5,759 nucleotides of DNA from an uncultured Thermoleophilia bacterium (GCA_903921965.1 CAIXSE010000502.1:1-5759); one strand, 5' to 3'; counted from the first letter of the stretch, positions 1-4,726 are shown. A program made the numbers and translations. Notes: generated from the letters alone by a model not told the origin.

Positions 1-308
1 AGGTTGGTGTGCTCGATCTCGTCCATGTCCACGATGAGCACGCGGCCGACGCCCAGCAGTGCGAGGTCCTTGATCAGCTCGTTGCCGATGGCGCCGGCCC
101 CGACCACCATCACGGTGGCGCGCGCAAGCCGCTCCTGGTCCCACCAGTGGATCAGCCTGAGCCGGCTGTACCTGTCCTCTGCACAGTCGAGCGACAACGA
201 CCCGGACTCGTCGAACTCGATGCCCGGCGCCGTCGAGTCCCCCGATCCCGAGTCCGGACACGACCCATTCGAGTGGACGGGCGGCAAGTCTGCCTCAAAC
301 CCCGACAT
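1..308 (-). CDS. ThiF/E1-type adenylating enzyme, N-terminal part (cut by window edge)
   Basis: This is the first 102 codons of a gene that continues past the left edge. Residues 1-45 are a Ser/Asp/Gly-rich, probably disordered extension. From residue 46 the sequence matches the start of ThiF/UBA E1 domains: DRYSRLRLIHWWDQ, then a Rossmann beta strand and nucleotide loop VVGAGAIGNELIK (G70, G72, G75), then VLIVDMDEIEHTN, whose Asp94 would contact ribose. E1-family enzymes use ATP to adenylate the C-terminal carboxylate of a ubiquitin-like or sulphur-carrier protein. The catalytic cysteine, zinc-binding cysteines and any fused domains lie outside the window. The ATG is the only in-frame start after an in-frame stop, which is the stop of the upstream ubiquitin-like gene 18 bp away, so translation is probably coupled. 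With a ubiquitin-like neighbour and no thiamine or molybdopterin genes in view, a conjugation E1 is more likely than ThiF or MoeB proper, but this cannot be settled here. Confidence 0.88.
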   Translation of the reverse strand, partial: MSGFEADLPPVHSNGSCPDSGSGDSTAPGIEFDESGSLSLDCAEDRYSRLRLIHWWDQERLARATVMVVGAGAIGNELIKDLALLGVGRVLIVDMDEIEHTN

Positions 309-326
309 GCGGCCGGCCCACGCGGC

Positions 327-596
327 TCAGCCGGCCGTGATCTCGGGCTGCAGGCGCAGGACCTCCCCGTCCGCGATGCCGGCCTCTGCCAGCGTCTGCG
401 CCTCCAGGAGCTGGCGCCCCGAAACCTTGTGGATGAACTTGTAGCTGATGGGGCTCCCGTCCGGCCCCAGGGACGGTAGCCTCATTTTCTCGACAAGCTT
501 GACCATGATGATGCCGACCTTCACATCATCCGGCAGACCGACCTTCTGCTCTTTGTTGCCGGTCGCGTCGACGATCACGACGTTCACCTGTGGCAT
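327..596 (-). CDS. Ubiquitin-like beta-grasp protein (YukD/EsaB type)
   Basis: This is an 89-residue protein with the order of a ubiquitin fold. Strand 1 is VNVVIVDATG and strand 2 is QKVGLPDDVKV. The helix is IIMVKLVEKMRLP, followed by ISYKFIHKVSGRQLL. It closes with TLAEAGIADGEVLRLQ, a form of the 'L.eagI.dGd.l.l' ending common to YukD/EsaB and other ubiquitin-like proteins. The last four residues are ITAG, so the natural C-terminus is a single glycine, suitable for adenylation without trimming. The adjacent E1-like gene makes a conjugated modifier the likeliest role; a structural YukD-like part of a secretion machine is the alternative, though no WXG100 or EccC gene is visible. The ATG at 596 is preferred because GGGGG lies 8 bp upstream and the strand 1 sequence begins at once. 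An in-frame GTG at 632 would add 12 polar residues (101 residues in total) but has a poor ribosome-binding site. Confidence 0.85.
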   Translation of the reverse strand: MPQVNVVIVDATGNKEQKVGLPDDVKVGIIMVKLVEKMRLPSLGPDGSPISYKFIHKVSGRQLLEAQTLAEAGIADGEVLRLQPEITAG

Positions 597-604
597 AGAT
601 GTGG

Positions 605-609
605 CCCCC
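605..609 (-). promoter_or_regulatory. Ribosome-binding site deciding the ubiquitin-like gene start
   Basis: A GGGGG run on the minus strand lies 8 bp before the ATG at 596. It is a non-canonical but usable Shine-Dalgarno match and favours this ATG over the GTG at 632. Confidence 0.4.
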
Positions 610-637
610 TTGTCTTTCTCCGTCTTGGACACCCGGC

Positions 638-657
638 TGACACACTCACCAGTGTCA
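638..657 (-). repeat. Intra-operon inverted repeat between membrane protein and ubiquitin-like genes
   Basis: TGACAC and GTGTCA form a 6-bp stem around an 8-base loop in the 70-bp gap between the membrane-protein stop and the preferred start of the ubiquitin-like gene. There is no T-run, so it is not an intrinsic terminator. It may be an RNA processing or stability element, or chance. Confidence 0.3.
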
Positions 658-666
658 TCAGCGGTG

Positions 667-1482
667 TCACCTGCTGCTCAACCGCTCGATCTCGGCGTCG
701 ATCTCGTCGATGGTCACGCTCGCGCTGGCCAGTGCGAAGGCACCTGCCTCAGTGTCGACGGTCGCGGGACTGGCGTAGCACTCGAGGATCGTCGTGTCGG
801 CTGTTCCAATGTCGATGGCGCACGACTCCCATAAGGACTCAAGATGGGTCAGCCGACCGCCGACGAGATTCCCTCCATTTGTGGCCTTGTACTCTTCGGC
901 CAACTGCGCATAGCTGTCCACGATCGGCCCCATCTGAGCCGCCACATAGCTCGCGTCGGAAGCGCTGGAATCCAGCACGGCCTGAGTATCCTCGACCAGG
1001 GCGCGCATCTGGGGAGCGTGTTCGACGAAGAACGCGAGCTGCGTCTGCTCAGTGGGCGTGAGAGAGGTGGAATGGCCGCCCGAGACCGCCACGGCGACGA
1101 TAAGCACCAAGGCGACAAGGCCGATGCCCACCCCGATCAGGATCTTCGCGCTCGAGGAGAGCCTGGCGGGCTGCCCACTGCCTGCGCCCCAGGTCGCATT
1201 CGACGCCGACGCCTGCGGAATCGTGCGTGCCGCCTGTGGAGGCATGGCCGTCGCGACCGGCGGGAGACCGGCGGTCACCTGCTGCCCGAAACCGGTGCCT
1301 GCGAGCTCGTACGCCCGGCCGCGGATATCGTCCCTGATCCACGACAGGTGACCTTGGCGGTCGTAGCCTACGACGAGTTCAGGGGGGAGCGGTCCGTAGC
1401 CCTGCAGGATGAACTGGCCGTCCTCGAAGGTGATGGTCTTGCCGAGCAGCACCGAACTTGGCCCAAACGTCGCGACTAGCAC
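667..1482 (-). CDS. Single-pass membrane protein of unknown family, Ubl/E1 operon
   Basis: This is a 271-residue protein with three parts. Residues 1-60 form a compact, strand-rich domain (GKTITFEDGQFILQGYG, then YDRQGHLSWI) of a type seen at the N-terminus of actinobacterial membrane proteins; I cannot name it. Residues 61-110 are a Pro/Ala/Ser/Gln-rich linker. Residues 114-134 are one strong transmembrane helix, ILIGVGIGLVALVLIVAVAV. Residues 140-271 form a mostly helical domain with Cys221 and Cys235, which could form a disulphide. With no signal peptide and Arg/Lys just before the helix, the N-terminus is probably cytoplasmic and the C-terminal domain outside. The GTG start is the first in-frame start after a stop at 1516-1518 and has GGAGGGG just upstream. 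It lies 42 bp after the small membrane gene and 70 bp before the ubiquitin-like gene. It may anchor, or be a target of, the Ubl/E1 system; this is inference. Confidence 0.85.
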   Translation of the reverse strand: MLVATFGPSSVLLGKTITFEDGQFILQGYGPLPPELVVGYDRQGHLSWIRDDIRGRAYELAGTGFGQQVTAGLPPVATAMPPQAARTIPQASASNATWGAGSGQPARLSSSAKILIGVGIGLVALVLIVAVAVSGGHSTSLTPTEQTQLAFFVEHAPQMRALVEDTQAVLDSSASDASYVAAQMGPIVDSYAQLAEEYKATNGGNLVGGRLTHLESLWESCAIDIGTADTTILECYASPATVDTEAGAFALASASVTIDEIDAEIERLSSR

Positions 1483-1524
1483 GGCCCCTCCGTCGTCCTC
1501 TAGTTGCGCTCGAGTCTACTTCCG

Positions 1525-1701
1525 TTATCGGACGGCAACGGCAGCAGCGTGAGTGAGGCAATGGATGCGTGTCGGACACTTGGCAGCGGCCGGGCGACGA
1601 CCCTTGCACCGGAGGATGACGAGACCCCAGTGGCCGATGGCGCAGCAGATGACGAGAACGAGGCCAACAGGACCAAGTTCCATCGGACCCAGGTTCGGCA
1701 T
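1525..1701 (-). CDS. 58-residue membrane peptide with TatA-like N-terminus
   Basis: The peptide begins MPNLGPMEL, very close to the start of many TatA/TatB proteins (M-P-x-x-G-P-x-E-L). It continues into one hydrophobic helix, about residues 11-30 (VGLVLVICCAIGHWGLVIL), and then a basic tail (RCKGRR). It lacks the TatA hinge (FG) and the amphipathic helix with K-x-L-P, so it is not a working TatA by sequence. The start ATG has an excellent ribosome-binding site, GGGAGGGG, 4 bp away. The gene is first in the leftward operon, 42 bp before the next gene and about 57 bp after a promoter candidate. Five cysteines in 58 residues (19, 20, 32, 42, 48) are unusual. A longer in-frame reading to 2088 exists, but its extension is low-complexity and unlike protein. 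It could be an assembly or anchoring helper for the operon. Its function is unknown. Confidence 0.66.
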   Translation of the reverse strand: MPNLGPMELGPVGLVLVICCAIGHWGLVILRCKGRRPAAAKCPTRIHCLTHAAAVAVR

Positions 1702-1705
1702 GAGG

Positions 1706-1713
1706 CCCCTCCC
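1706..1713 (-). promoter_or_regulatory. Ribosome-binding site of the TatA-like peptide gene
   Basis: GGGAGGGG on the minus strand ends 4 bp before the ATG at 1701. The match is strong, supports this small gene as translated, and fixes its start against the longer in-frame reading. Confidence 0.6.
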
Positions 1714-1757
1714 TGCCCAACGGGTTCGCGGGAGGCCACCCCCGCCCCCACCTCTCC

Positions 1758-1786
1758 ATACTACTGTTCTCTCGAGTGGGACGGAA
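1758..1786 (-). promoter_or_regulatory. Candidate promoter of the Ubl/E1 operon
   Basis: On the minus strand, -35-like TTCCGT (1786-1781) and -10 TAGTAT (1763-1758, fits TAnnnT) are separated by exactly 17 bp. This is an AT-rich island in GC-rich DNA. Transcription would start near 1751, leaving about a 50-base leader before the first gene. The -35 matches the consensus weakly, so this rests on the -10, the spacing and the position. Confidence 0.42.
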
Positions 1787-2382
1787 GGCCGGGGTGAGAC
1801 CGCACCCCAGAGACGATCCTCAGCCCGCTCTTCCGAGCTGCTCGCCAGCGAGCGCCACGCACTGCTCTCACGCGTCGCCACGCTGCCGCCCCATACACCC
1901 TCCGTCACCTGAACGTCCGTACGGCCCATGAGACTGACGCGACCAGACCGTGCTCGGCGACCCGGGACTGCGCCTTGGGTCGCACACGGCCAGGCGCAAC
2001 GTCGCTTCGTCTCTTGCGTCTTGAGGGGGGCTCGTGGCACCGCGATCCGGTGCAAGGGCGGCGCTCTCCCGACTGATCCGGCGCTCACAGGGGGGTCAAG
2101 TCACGGCGGAGGTGGGCGGAAGTGGCTCGGCGGGCGGCTTGGGGTTGGGGACGGGTCGCCGCCGGGTTGCCCCGCGAGAGTCCGTGGAGCCGATGGAGAC
2201 CCGGCATCGATCGTCTGCGTCGCGTGGTGGCGCTGCGCGGACCGCACCGCTGTGGACGGCCGACGCGACCTCGCCGCGCCCGCCGTGGCTGCGCGCACCT
2301 CGGACTGCGCGGACGACACCGGACGTCCAGCCGCGCACGAGGCGGTCTGCCGTGAAGCGGATCCGCGGCGTGCCCGACCCGC
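1787..2382. other. About 600 bp without a convincing gene
   Basis: Open frames run through here on both strands because stops are rare at this G+C content. Their products are Arg/Pro/Ser-rich, show no domain, and have less regular codon use than the neighbouring genes. No tRNA or rRNA signature (no GGTTCGAATCC-type arm) was found. Small structures seen are a 6-bp hairpin GCACCG/CGGTGC (2037-2053) and a palindrome GCGGATCCGC (2357-2366), the latter 17 bp past the stop of the leftward gene at 2383 and possibly a weak, T-less terminator. The stretch may be decayed coding DNA or plain spacer. Confidence 0.5.
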
Positions 2383-2766
2383 TCAGCGGATGACGATGTG
2401 GCCTGTGGCGACCTCCCAGAACCCGGGATCCACCAGCACCGGCTCGTGGATGAACAGCGCTCCTCTCGGCCCCGGAAACGAATCCCACACCTGCAGCGCG
2501 CCCTCGTAGCCGAGGTACTTCCAGTCGGGGATGCTGGATCCGGTGAACCTGAAACACACCACTCCGGACCGCTCCGCTCCCGGGTCTGGGCCCGCCGCAC
2601 AGGTCTCGACCAGGACCACCTCAGCCGTGTGCGTGCCGGCCAGCTCGGTCTCCCCCTCGACGTGCAGCCACAGCTCGGCGCTCCCCGGAGCGAAGGCGCG
2701 GATCCTGAAGTCCATCGTGCACGGGTCCGGCGCGCAGCCGACCGCCGTGCCGGCCGCGACGACCAT
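2383..2766 (-). CDS. Four-cysteine protein of unknown function
   Basis: This 127-residue reading has strongly biased G/C-ending codons and a protein-like make-up. Charged and hydrophobic residues alternate as in a beta-rich fold (DFRIRAFAPGSAELWLHVEG, TAEVVLVETC, GVVCFRFTG, GALFIHEPVLV, GFWEVATGHIVI). Cysteines 11, 16, 56 and 71 could form two disulphides or a metal site. Aromatics are clustered around DWKYLGYEGALQVWDSF. I recognise no family. The start is uncertain: neither the ATG at 2766 nor an in-frame GTG at 2814 (16 more residues) has a clear ribosome-binding site. With the GTG start, residues before Cys11 (MVVAAGTAVGC) could be a poor lipobox, hinting at export, but the hydrophobic run is too short to be convincing. 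It stands alone on the minus strand, divergent from the Nif11 peptide gene. Confidence 0.66.
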   Translation of the reverse strand: MVVAAGTAVGCAPDPCTMDFRIRAFAPGSAELWLHVEGETELAGTHTAEVVLVETCAAGPDPGAERSGVVCFRFTGSSIPDWKYLGYEGALQVWDSFPGPRGALFIHEPVLVDPGFWEVATGHIVIR

Positions 2767-2835
2767 GGGGCGCTGACCGGCGGCGCTTCGGGGGGCGGCG
2801 GCGTCACGAGCCACGGACCGTCGCCGGCGCAGTAG

Positions 2836-2841
2836 TACTAT
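2836..2841 (+). promoter_or_regulatory. Candidate -10 box in the divergent intergenic region
   Basis: TACTAT fits the actinobacterial TAnnnT -10 and sits in the only AT-rich patch between the two divergent genes. No good -35 lies 16-19 bp upstream. The complementary strand also offers CATAGT, with a GCGACC -35-like box 18 bp upstream, which could serve the leftward gene. Either or both readings are weak. Confidence 0.25.
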
Positions 2842-2904
2842 GACCGCGGGCCATGCGGTGGGTCGCGAGGTGGGGACGGAGCACCCGACGGCCGACGGGA
2901 GGCT

Positions 2905-2918
2905 CCGTCTCGAGACGG
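2905..2918. promoter_or_regulatory. 14-bp perfect palindrome upstream of the Nif11 peptide gene
   Basis: CCGTCTCGAGACGG reads the same on both strands. It lies 70 bp before the peptide start and about 65 bp after the candidate -10. Perfect symmetry of this size suits a dimeric repressor operator or, with the hairpin just after it, a structured leader RNA. No regulator gene is in the window. Confidence 0.4.
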
Positions 2919-2920
2919 TC

Positions 2921-2939
2921 CCCCGAGCCGTTCTCGGGG
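2921..2939 (+). repeat. GC-rich hairpin in the leader of the Nif11 peptide gene
   Basis: CCCCGAG and CTCGGGG form a 7-bp stem with loop CCGTT, 2 bp after the 14-bp palindrome. No T-run follows, so it is not a classic terminator. It could act as an attenuator or RNA-stability element ahead of the ribosome-binding site at 2976. Confidence 0.4.
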
Positions 2940-2975
2940 ATGGACAGGGGGCGGATCGGCGGCGCGCACACCACG

Positions 2976-2982
2976 AAGGAGG
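2976..2982 (+). promoter_or_regulatory. Ribosome-binding site of the Nif11 peptide gene
   Basis: AAGGAGG with a 5-bp spacer before the ATG at 2988. It is near-consensus and selects this start over in-frame upstream starts at 2853 and 2940 (ATG), which have none. Confidence 0.75.
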
Positions 2983-2987
2983 GGACG

Positions 2988-3233
2988 ATGTCGGCGCAAG
3001 CCGCACGGGAGGCGCTGGAGCGCCTCAAGCACGACCAGGCGTTCAGGGACGAGCTCGACGGGATGGACGATCCCGCCGAGAGGCTGGCCGCTCTCAAGGC
3101 GGCAGGCTACGACTGCAGCGCGGAGGAGCTGGCGCACGAGGCGGGTCTGCTCGATGACCGGGACCTGGACGCGAGCGGCGGGCAGATACCGCTGCCGACC
3201 TGCCTGGTGGTCTGCAGCTGGGTGACCGGCTGA
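2988..3233 (+). CDS. Nif11-type RiPP precursor peptide, two-cysteine core
   Basis: This is an 81-residue peptide. Residues 1-65 follow the Nif11-like leader pattern: AREALERLKHDQAFRDEL, then DDPAERLAALKAAGYDCSAEEL, then LLDDRDLDASGG. Such leaders are bound by modification enzymes and removed at the double glycine (64-65), usually by a C39 peptidase of an exporter. The predicted core is QIPLPTCLVVCSWVTG (66-81), with Cys72 and Cys76 spaced C-x3-C, Thr71, Ser77 and Thr80. This chemistry would allow lanthionine rings, a sactipeptide-type thioether or a simple disulphide; the sequence does not say which. No LanM, radical SAM enzyme, cyclodehydratase or transporter is nearby, so maturation would have to be encoded elsewhere. 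A near-consensus ribosome-binding site supports active translation. The leader call is firm; the product class is open. Confidence 0.9.
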   Translation: MSAQAAREALERLKHDQAFRDELDGMDDPAERLAALKAAGYDCSAEELAHEAGLLDDRDLDASGGQIPLPTCLVVCSWVTG

Positions 3234-3262
3234 GGCGTAGCCGGGTCCCGGGGTGCGTACAC

Positions 3263-3493
3263 CACACGTCACTCCCTGCCGGCCGCGGGATCGGCCTGGC
3301 GCTGACCGCCGCGGGCGGGGCCGAAGCGCTCTCTTCGGGCTACTCCGCCGCCTTCACGGACTGGAGGACGACGAACCCGGCGGCGGCGGCGTTCTGGCGG
3401 GCGCGCGGCTTCGAGCCCTACCTCTACAGGCTGGTCCGGCGCCTCCCGCCGGGGGCGACGCAAGCCCCGCCCGGCCGGCCCGGTCCTCCCTGA
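3263..3493 (+). pseudogene. C-terminal remnant of a GNAT acetyltransferase
   Basis: Read in the frame whose codons begin at 3263, the stretch gives AGRGIGLALTAAGGAEAL, the acetyl-CoA-binding motif A (R/Q-x-x-G-x-G/A), then FTDWRTTNPAAAAFWRARGF and EPYLYRLVRRL. These are the usual last strands of an actinobacterial GNAT domain, with the N-P-A-A-x-x-F-W-x-x-x-G-F pattern. The reading stops with TGA at 3491-3493. No ATG, GTG or TTG lies in frame upstream before it runs into the Nif11 gene, and the N-terminal half of the fold is absent. So the 5' part was lost, apparently at the junction just after the peptide gene. Acetylation is the family's activity; this fragment cannot perform it. The match to the GNAT C-terminus is by eye but specific. 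Confidence 0.75.
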
Positions 3494-3540
3494 CGACGGC
3501 GACGGAGGCGTTCTCCCAGCTGGGCCGGCGACGCACGACG

Positions 3541-3601
3541 GGGTCGAGTACAGCGGGCGGCCGGGTCGAGTACGACGGACGACCGGGTCCGGCGGGCGGC
3601 C
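3541..3601 (+). repeat. Imperfect 22-bp tandem repeat
   Basis: Two 22-bp units (3541-3562 and 3563-3584) each begin GGGTCGAGTAC and differ at four positions; a third, shortened copy (3585-3601) begins GGGTCC and ends GGCGGGCGGCC. It is in non-coding DNA between the GNAT remnant and the DUF7662/YaaA gene. It could be replication slippage or a binding-site array. Confidence 0.6.
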
Positions 3602-3625
3602 CGCGCGCCACGCCCACGGCTGTGT

Positions 3626-3645
3626 CAGGATGGTCGCCCACCATC
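3626..3645 (+). promoter_or_regulatory. Possible extended -10 and operator-like hairpin before the YaaA-fusion gene
   Basis: TGT followed directly by CAGGAT (3623-3631) resembles an extended actinobacterial -10. The inverted repeat GATGGT-CGCCC-ACCATC (3629-3645) overlaps its end and the expected transcription start. No -35 is recognisable, so this is tentative. The leader to the ATG at 3707 would be about 65-70 bases. Confidence 0.25.
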
Positions 3646-3693
3646 GACTCGAGTGCGCCTGCAAGGAACGCGGCCCCCCGCGACCCAGCCGGC

Positions 3694-3701
3694 GGAGGAG
3701 G
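3694..3701 (+). promoter_or_regulatory. Ribosome-binding site fixing the YaaA-fusion start
   Basis: GGAGGAGG with a 5-bp spacer before the ATG at 3707. It argues against an in-frame start at 3653 that would add 18 residues with no domain character. Confidence 0.7.
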
Positions 3702-3706
3702 CTGCG

Positions 3707-4726
3707 ATGACGCCGGCCAAGCCGACCAGCGAGCCAAAGGAACCCGGCAGGTACGAGCCGCTGACGGCGTACCTCAGGGGTCAGAGTGAGACCCGCGTCA
3801 CCGTGACGTTCGACCGGCTCGCCGAGATCCTCGGCTTCAGGCTGCCGGCGGCCGCGCTGAACCACGCCGAGTGGTGGCAGGAGGGGGGCGGCCACCCGCA
3901 GGCACGGGGCTGGCGAGACGCCGGCTGGTCGTTCGTGAAGACCGACCGCCGGGAGCAGAGCGCGACGTTCCGGAAGGACGAGCCCGCAAAGCGCCGCGGG
4001 GCGAAGGGGCCCGCGGCTGCGGCGAAGCCGAAGGCGGCCGCCGCGAAGCCGGGTGCCGCCCGGAGGTCGGCGGCGGCGAGTCCGGCGCCCGGCACGAAGC
4101 GCCTCCTCGCGTCCGCGCTCATCCTCATCCCGGACAGCACCCGGATGCGGCGCGGCGGCGACCCGTCGTGGCGCCGCCAGGCGACCGCGCTCGCCCTGCT
4201 GGGAGCCGCCGGCGACGCGCTCGGCGAGGCACGCAGGGAGCTCGCCGAGCTGACCGGCGAAGCGGCCGGGCCCGATCTCGGCGGCGACGGCAACCGCCGA
4301 GCCTACCTACCGGCGCTCGAGCGCTTCGACGGCCCGCTGTACACTGCCGCCGGACTTGGCCGGCTGAAGGCCGACGAGCGCGAGACGCTGCGGCGCTCCT
4401 GCCTCCTCGTCTCCGGCCTGTACGGACTGCTGACGACGACGGAGCCGGTCCGGGAGTACGGGCTGACCATGGAGGCCCGGCTGCCCGACGGGCGGCCGGT
4501 GAGCCTCTGGTGGCGCGAGCACGGGCTCCCTGAGGCGCTGCGCAGCCACGTGACCGGCGGCGGCGTGACCGACGCGTACTGCTTCCTCCCCGCCGCGCAC
4601 ATCGAGGCGCTCGGCGGGCTGCAGATCGACGGTGTCGAGCTCCACTCCTCTGCCTGGGCCGAGGAGGGAGAGGCGCTCGAGGAGCTCGCGGATGCCGTCG
4701 CGCGGCTGCTGCGCGAGGGCGCCTGA
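3707..4726 (+). CDS. DUF7662-like domain fused to a YaaA-like (DUF328) domain
   Basis: This is a 339-residue protein in three parts. Residues 15-90 (YEPLTAYLRGQ, TVTFDRLAEILGFRLPAAA, AEWWQEGG, ARGWRDAGWSFVKTD, SATFRK) match the DUF7662-like pattern: Y-x-P-L-x-x-Y-L, T-F-x-x-x-x-x-I-L-G-x-x-L-P and W-x-x-A-G-W. Residues 93-130 are an Ala/Lys/Pro-rich linker with AKP-type repeats resembling histone H1 tails and likely to touch nucleic acid. Residues 131-339 resemble YaaA: LERFDGPLYTAAGL, LLVSGLYGLLTTTEPVREYGLTME, SLWWREHGLPEAL, matching the family's F-x-G-x-x-Y, L-x-x-S-G-L-Y-G-L-L and Y-x-L-x-M motifs. E. coli YaaA limits peroxide damage, and the fold has been linked to DNA binding. The role here could be oxidative or DNA-damage protection, or a DNA-modification task. 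It appears to be its own transcription unit, 211 bp before the phosphatase gene. Domain calls are from motifs read by eye. Confidence 0.9.
   Translation: MTPAKPTSEPKEPGRYEPLTAYLRGQSETRVTVTFDRLAEILGFRLPAAALNHAEWWQEGGGHPQARGWRDAGWSFVKTDRREQSATFRKDEPAKRRGAKGPAAAAKPKAAAAKPGAARRSAAASPAPGTKRLLASALILIPDSTRMRRGGDPSWRRQATALALLGAAGDALGEARRELAELTGEAAGPDLGGDGNRRAYLPALERFDGPLYTAAGLGRLKADERETLRRSCLLVSGLYGLLTTTEPVREYGLTMEARLPDGRPVSLWWREHGLPEALRSHVTGGGVTDAYCFLPAAHIEALGGLQIDGVELHSSAWAEEGEALEELADAVARLLREGA

Noticed and set aside
844..1479. Plus-strand open frame of 211 codons across the membrane-protein gene.
   Set aside because: It is antisense to a gene with a clear transmembrane helix, biased codons and a ribosome-binding site; no plausible domain in the plus reading.
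1702..2088. In-frame upstream extension of the TatA-like peptide to a 187-residue protein.
   Set aside because: The extension is low-complexity, rich in Arg and Trp, crosses the promoter candidate and ignores the strong ribosome-binding site at 1706-1713.
2034..2393. Plus-strand GTG reading of 119 residues with GAGGGGGG just upstream and a TadE-like 'GQVTAE' early on.
   Set aside because: The hydrophobic segment that must follow GQVTAE in TadE-like proteins is absent in all three frames, the product is Arg/Pro/Ser-rich with uneven codon use, and it overlaps the end of the convergent gene. Chance match is likelier.
2921..2939. Intrinsic terminator ahead of the Nif11 gene.
   Set aside because: The stem is good but no T-run follows on either strand; kept only as a possible attenuating hairpin.
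3541..3601. CRISPR array.
   Set aside because: The units are directly contiguous with no spacers between them, so this is a tandem repeat and not an array.
3253..3789. Plus-strand 178-codon frame after the Nif11 gene.
   Set aside because: It is out of frame with the GNAT remnant, has Gly/Pro/Arg-rich filler sequence, and overlaps the start of the YaaA-fusion gene.
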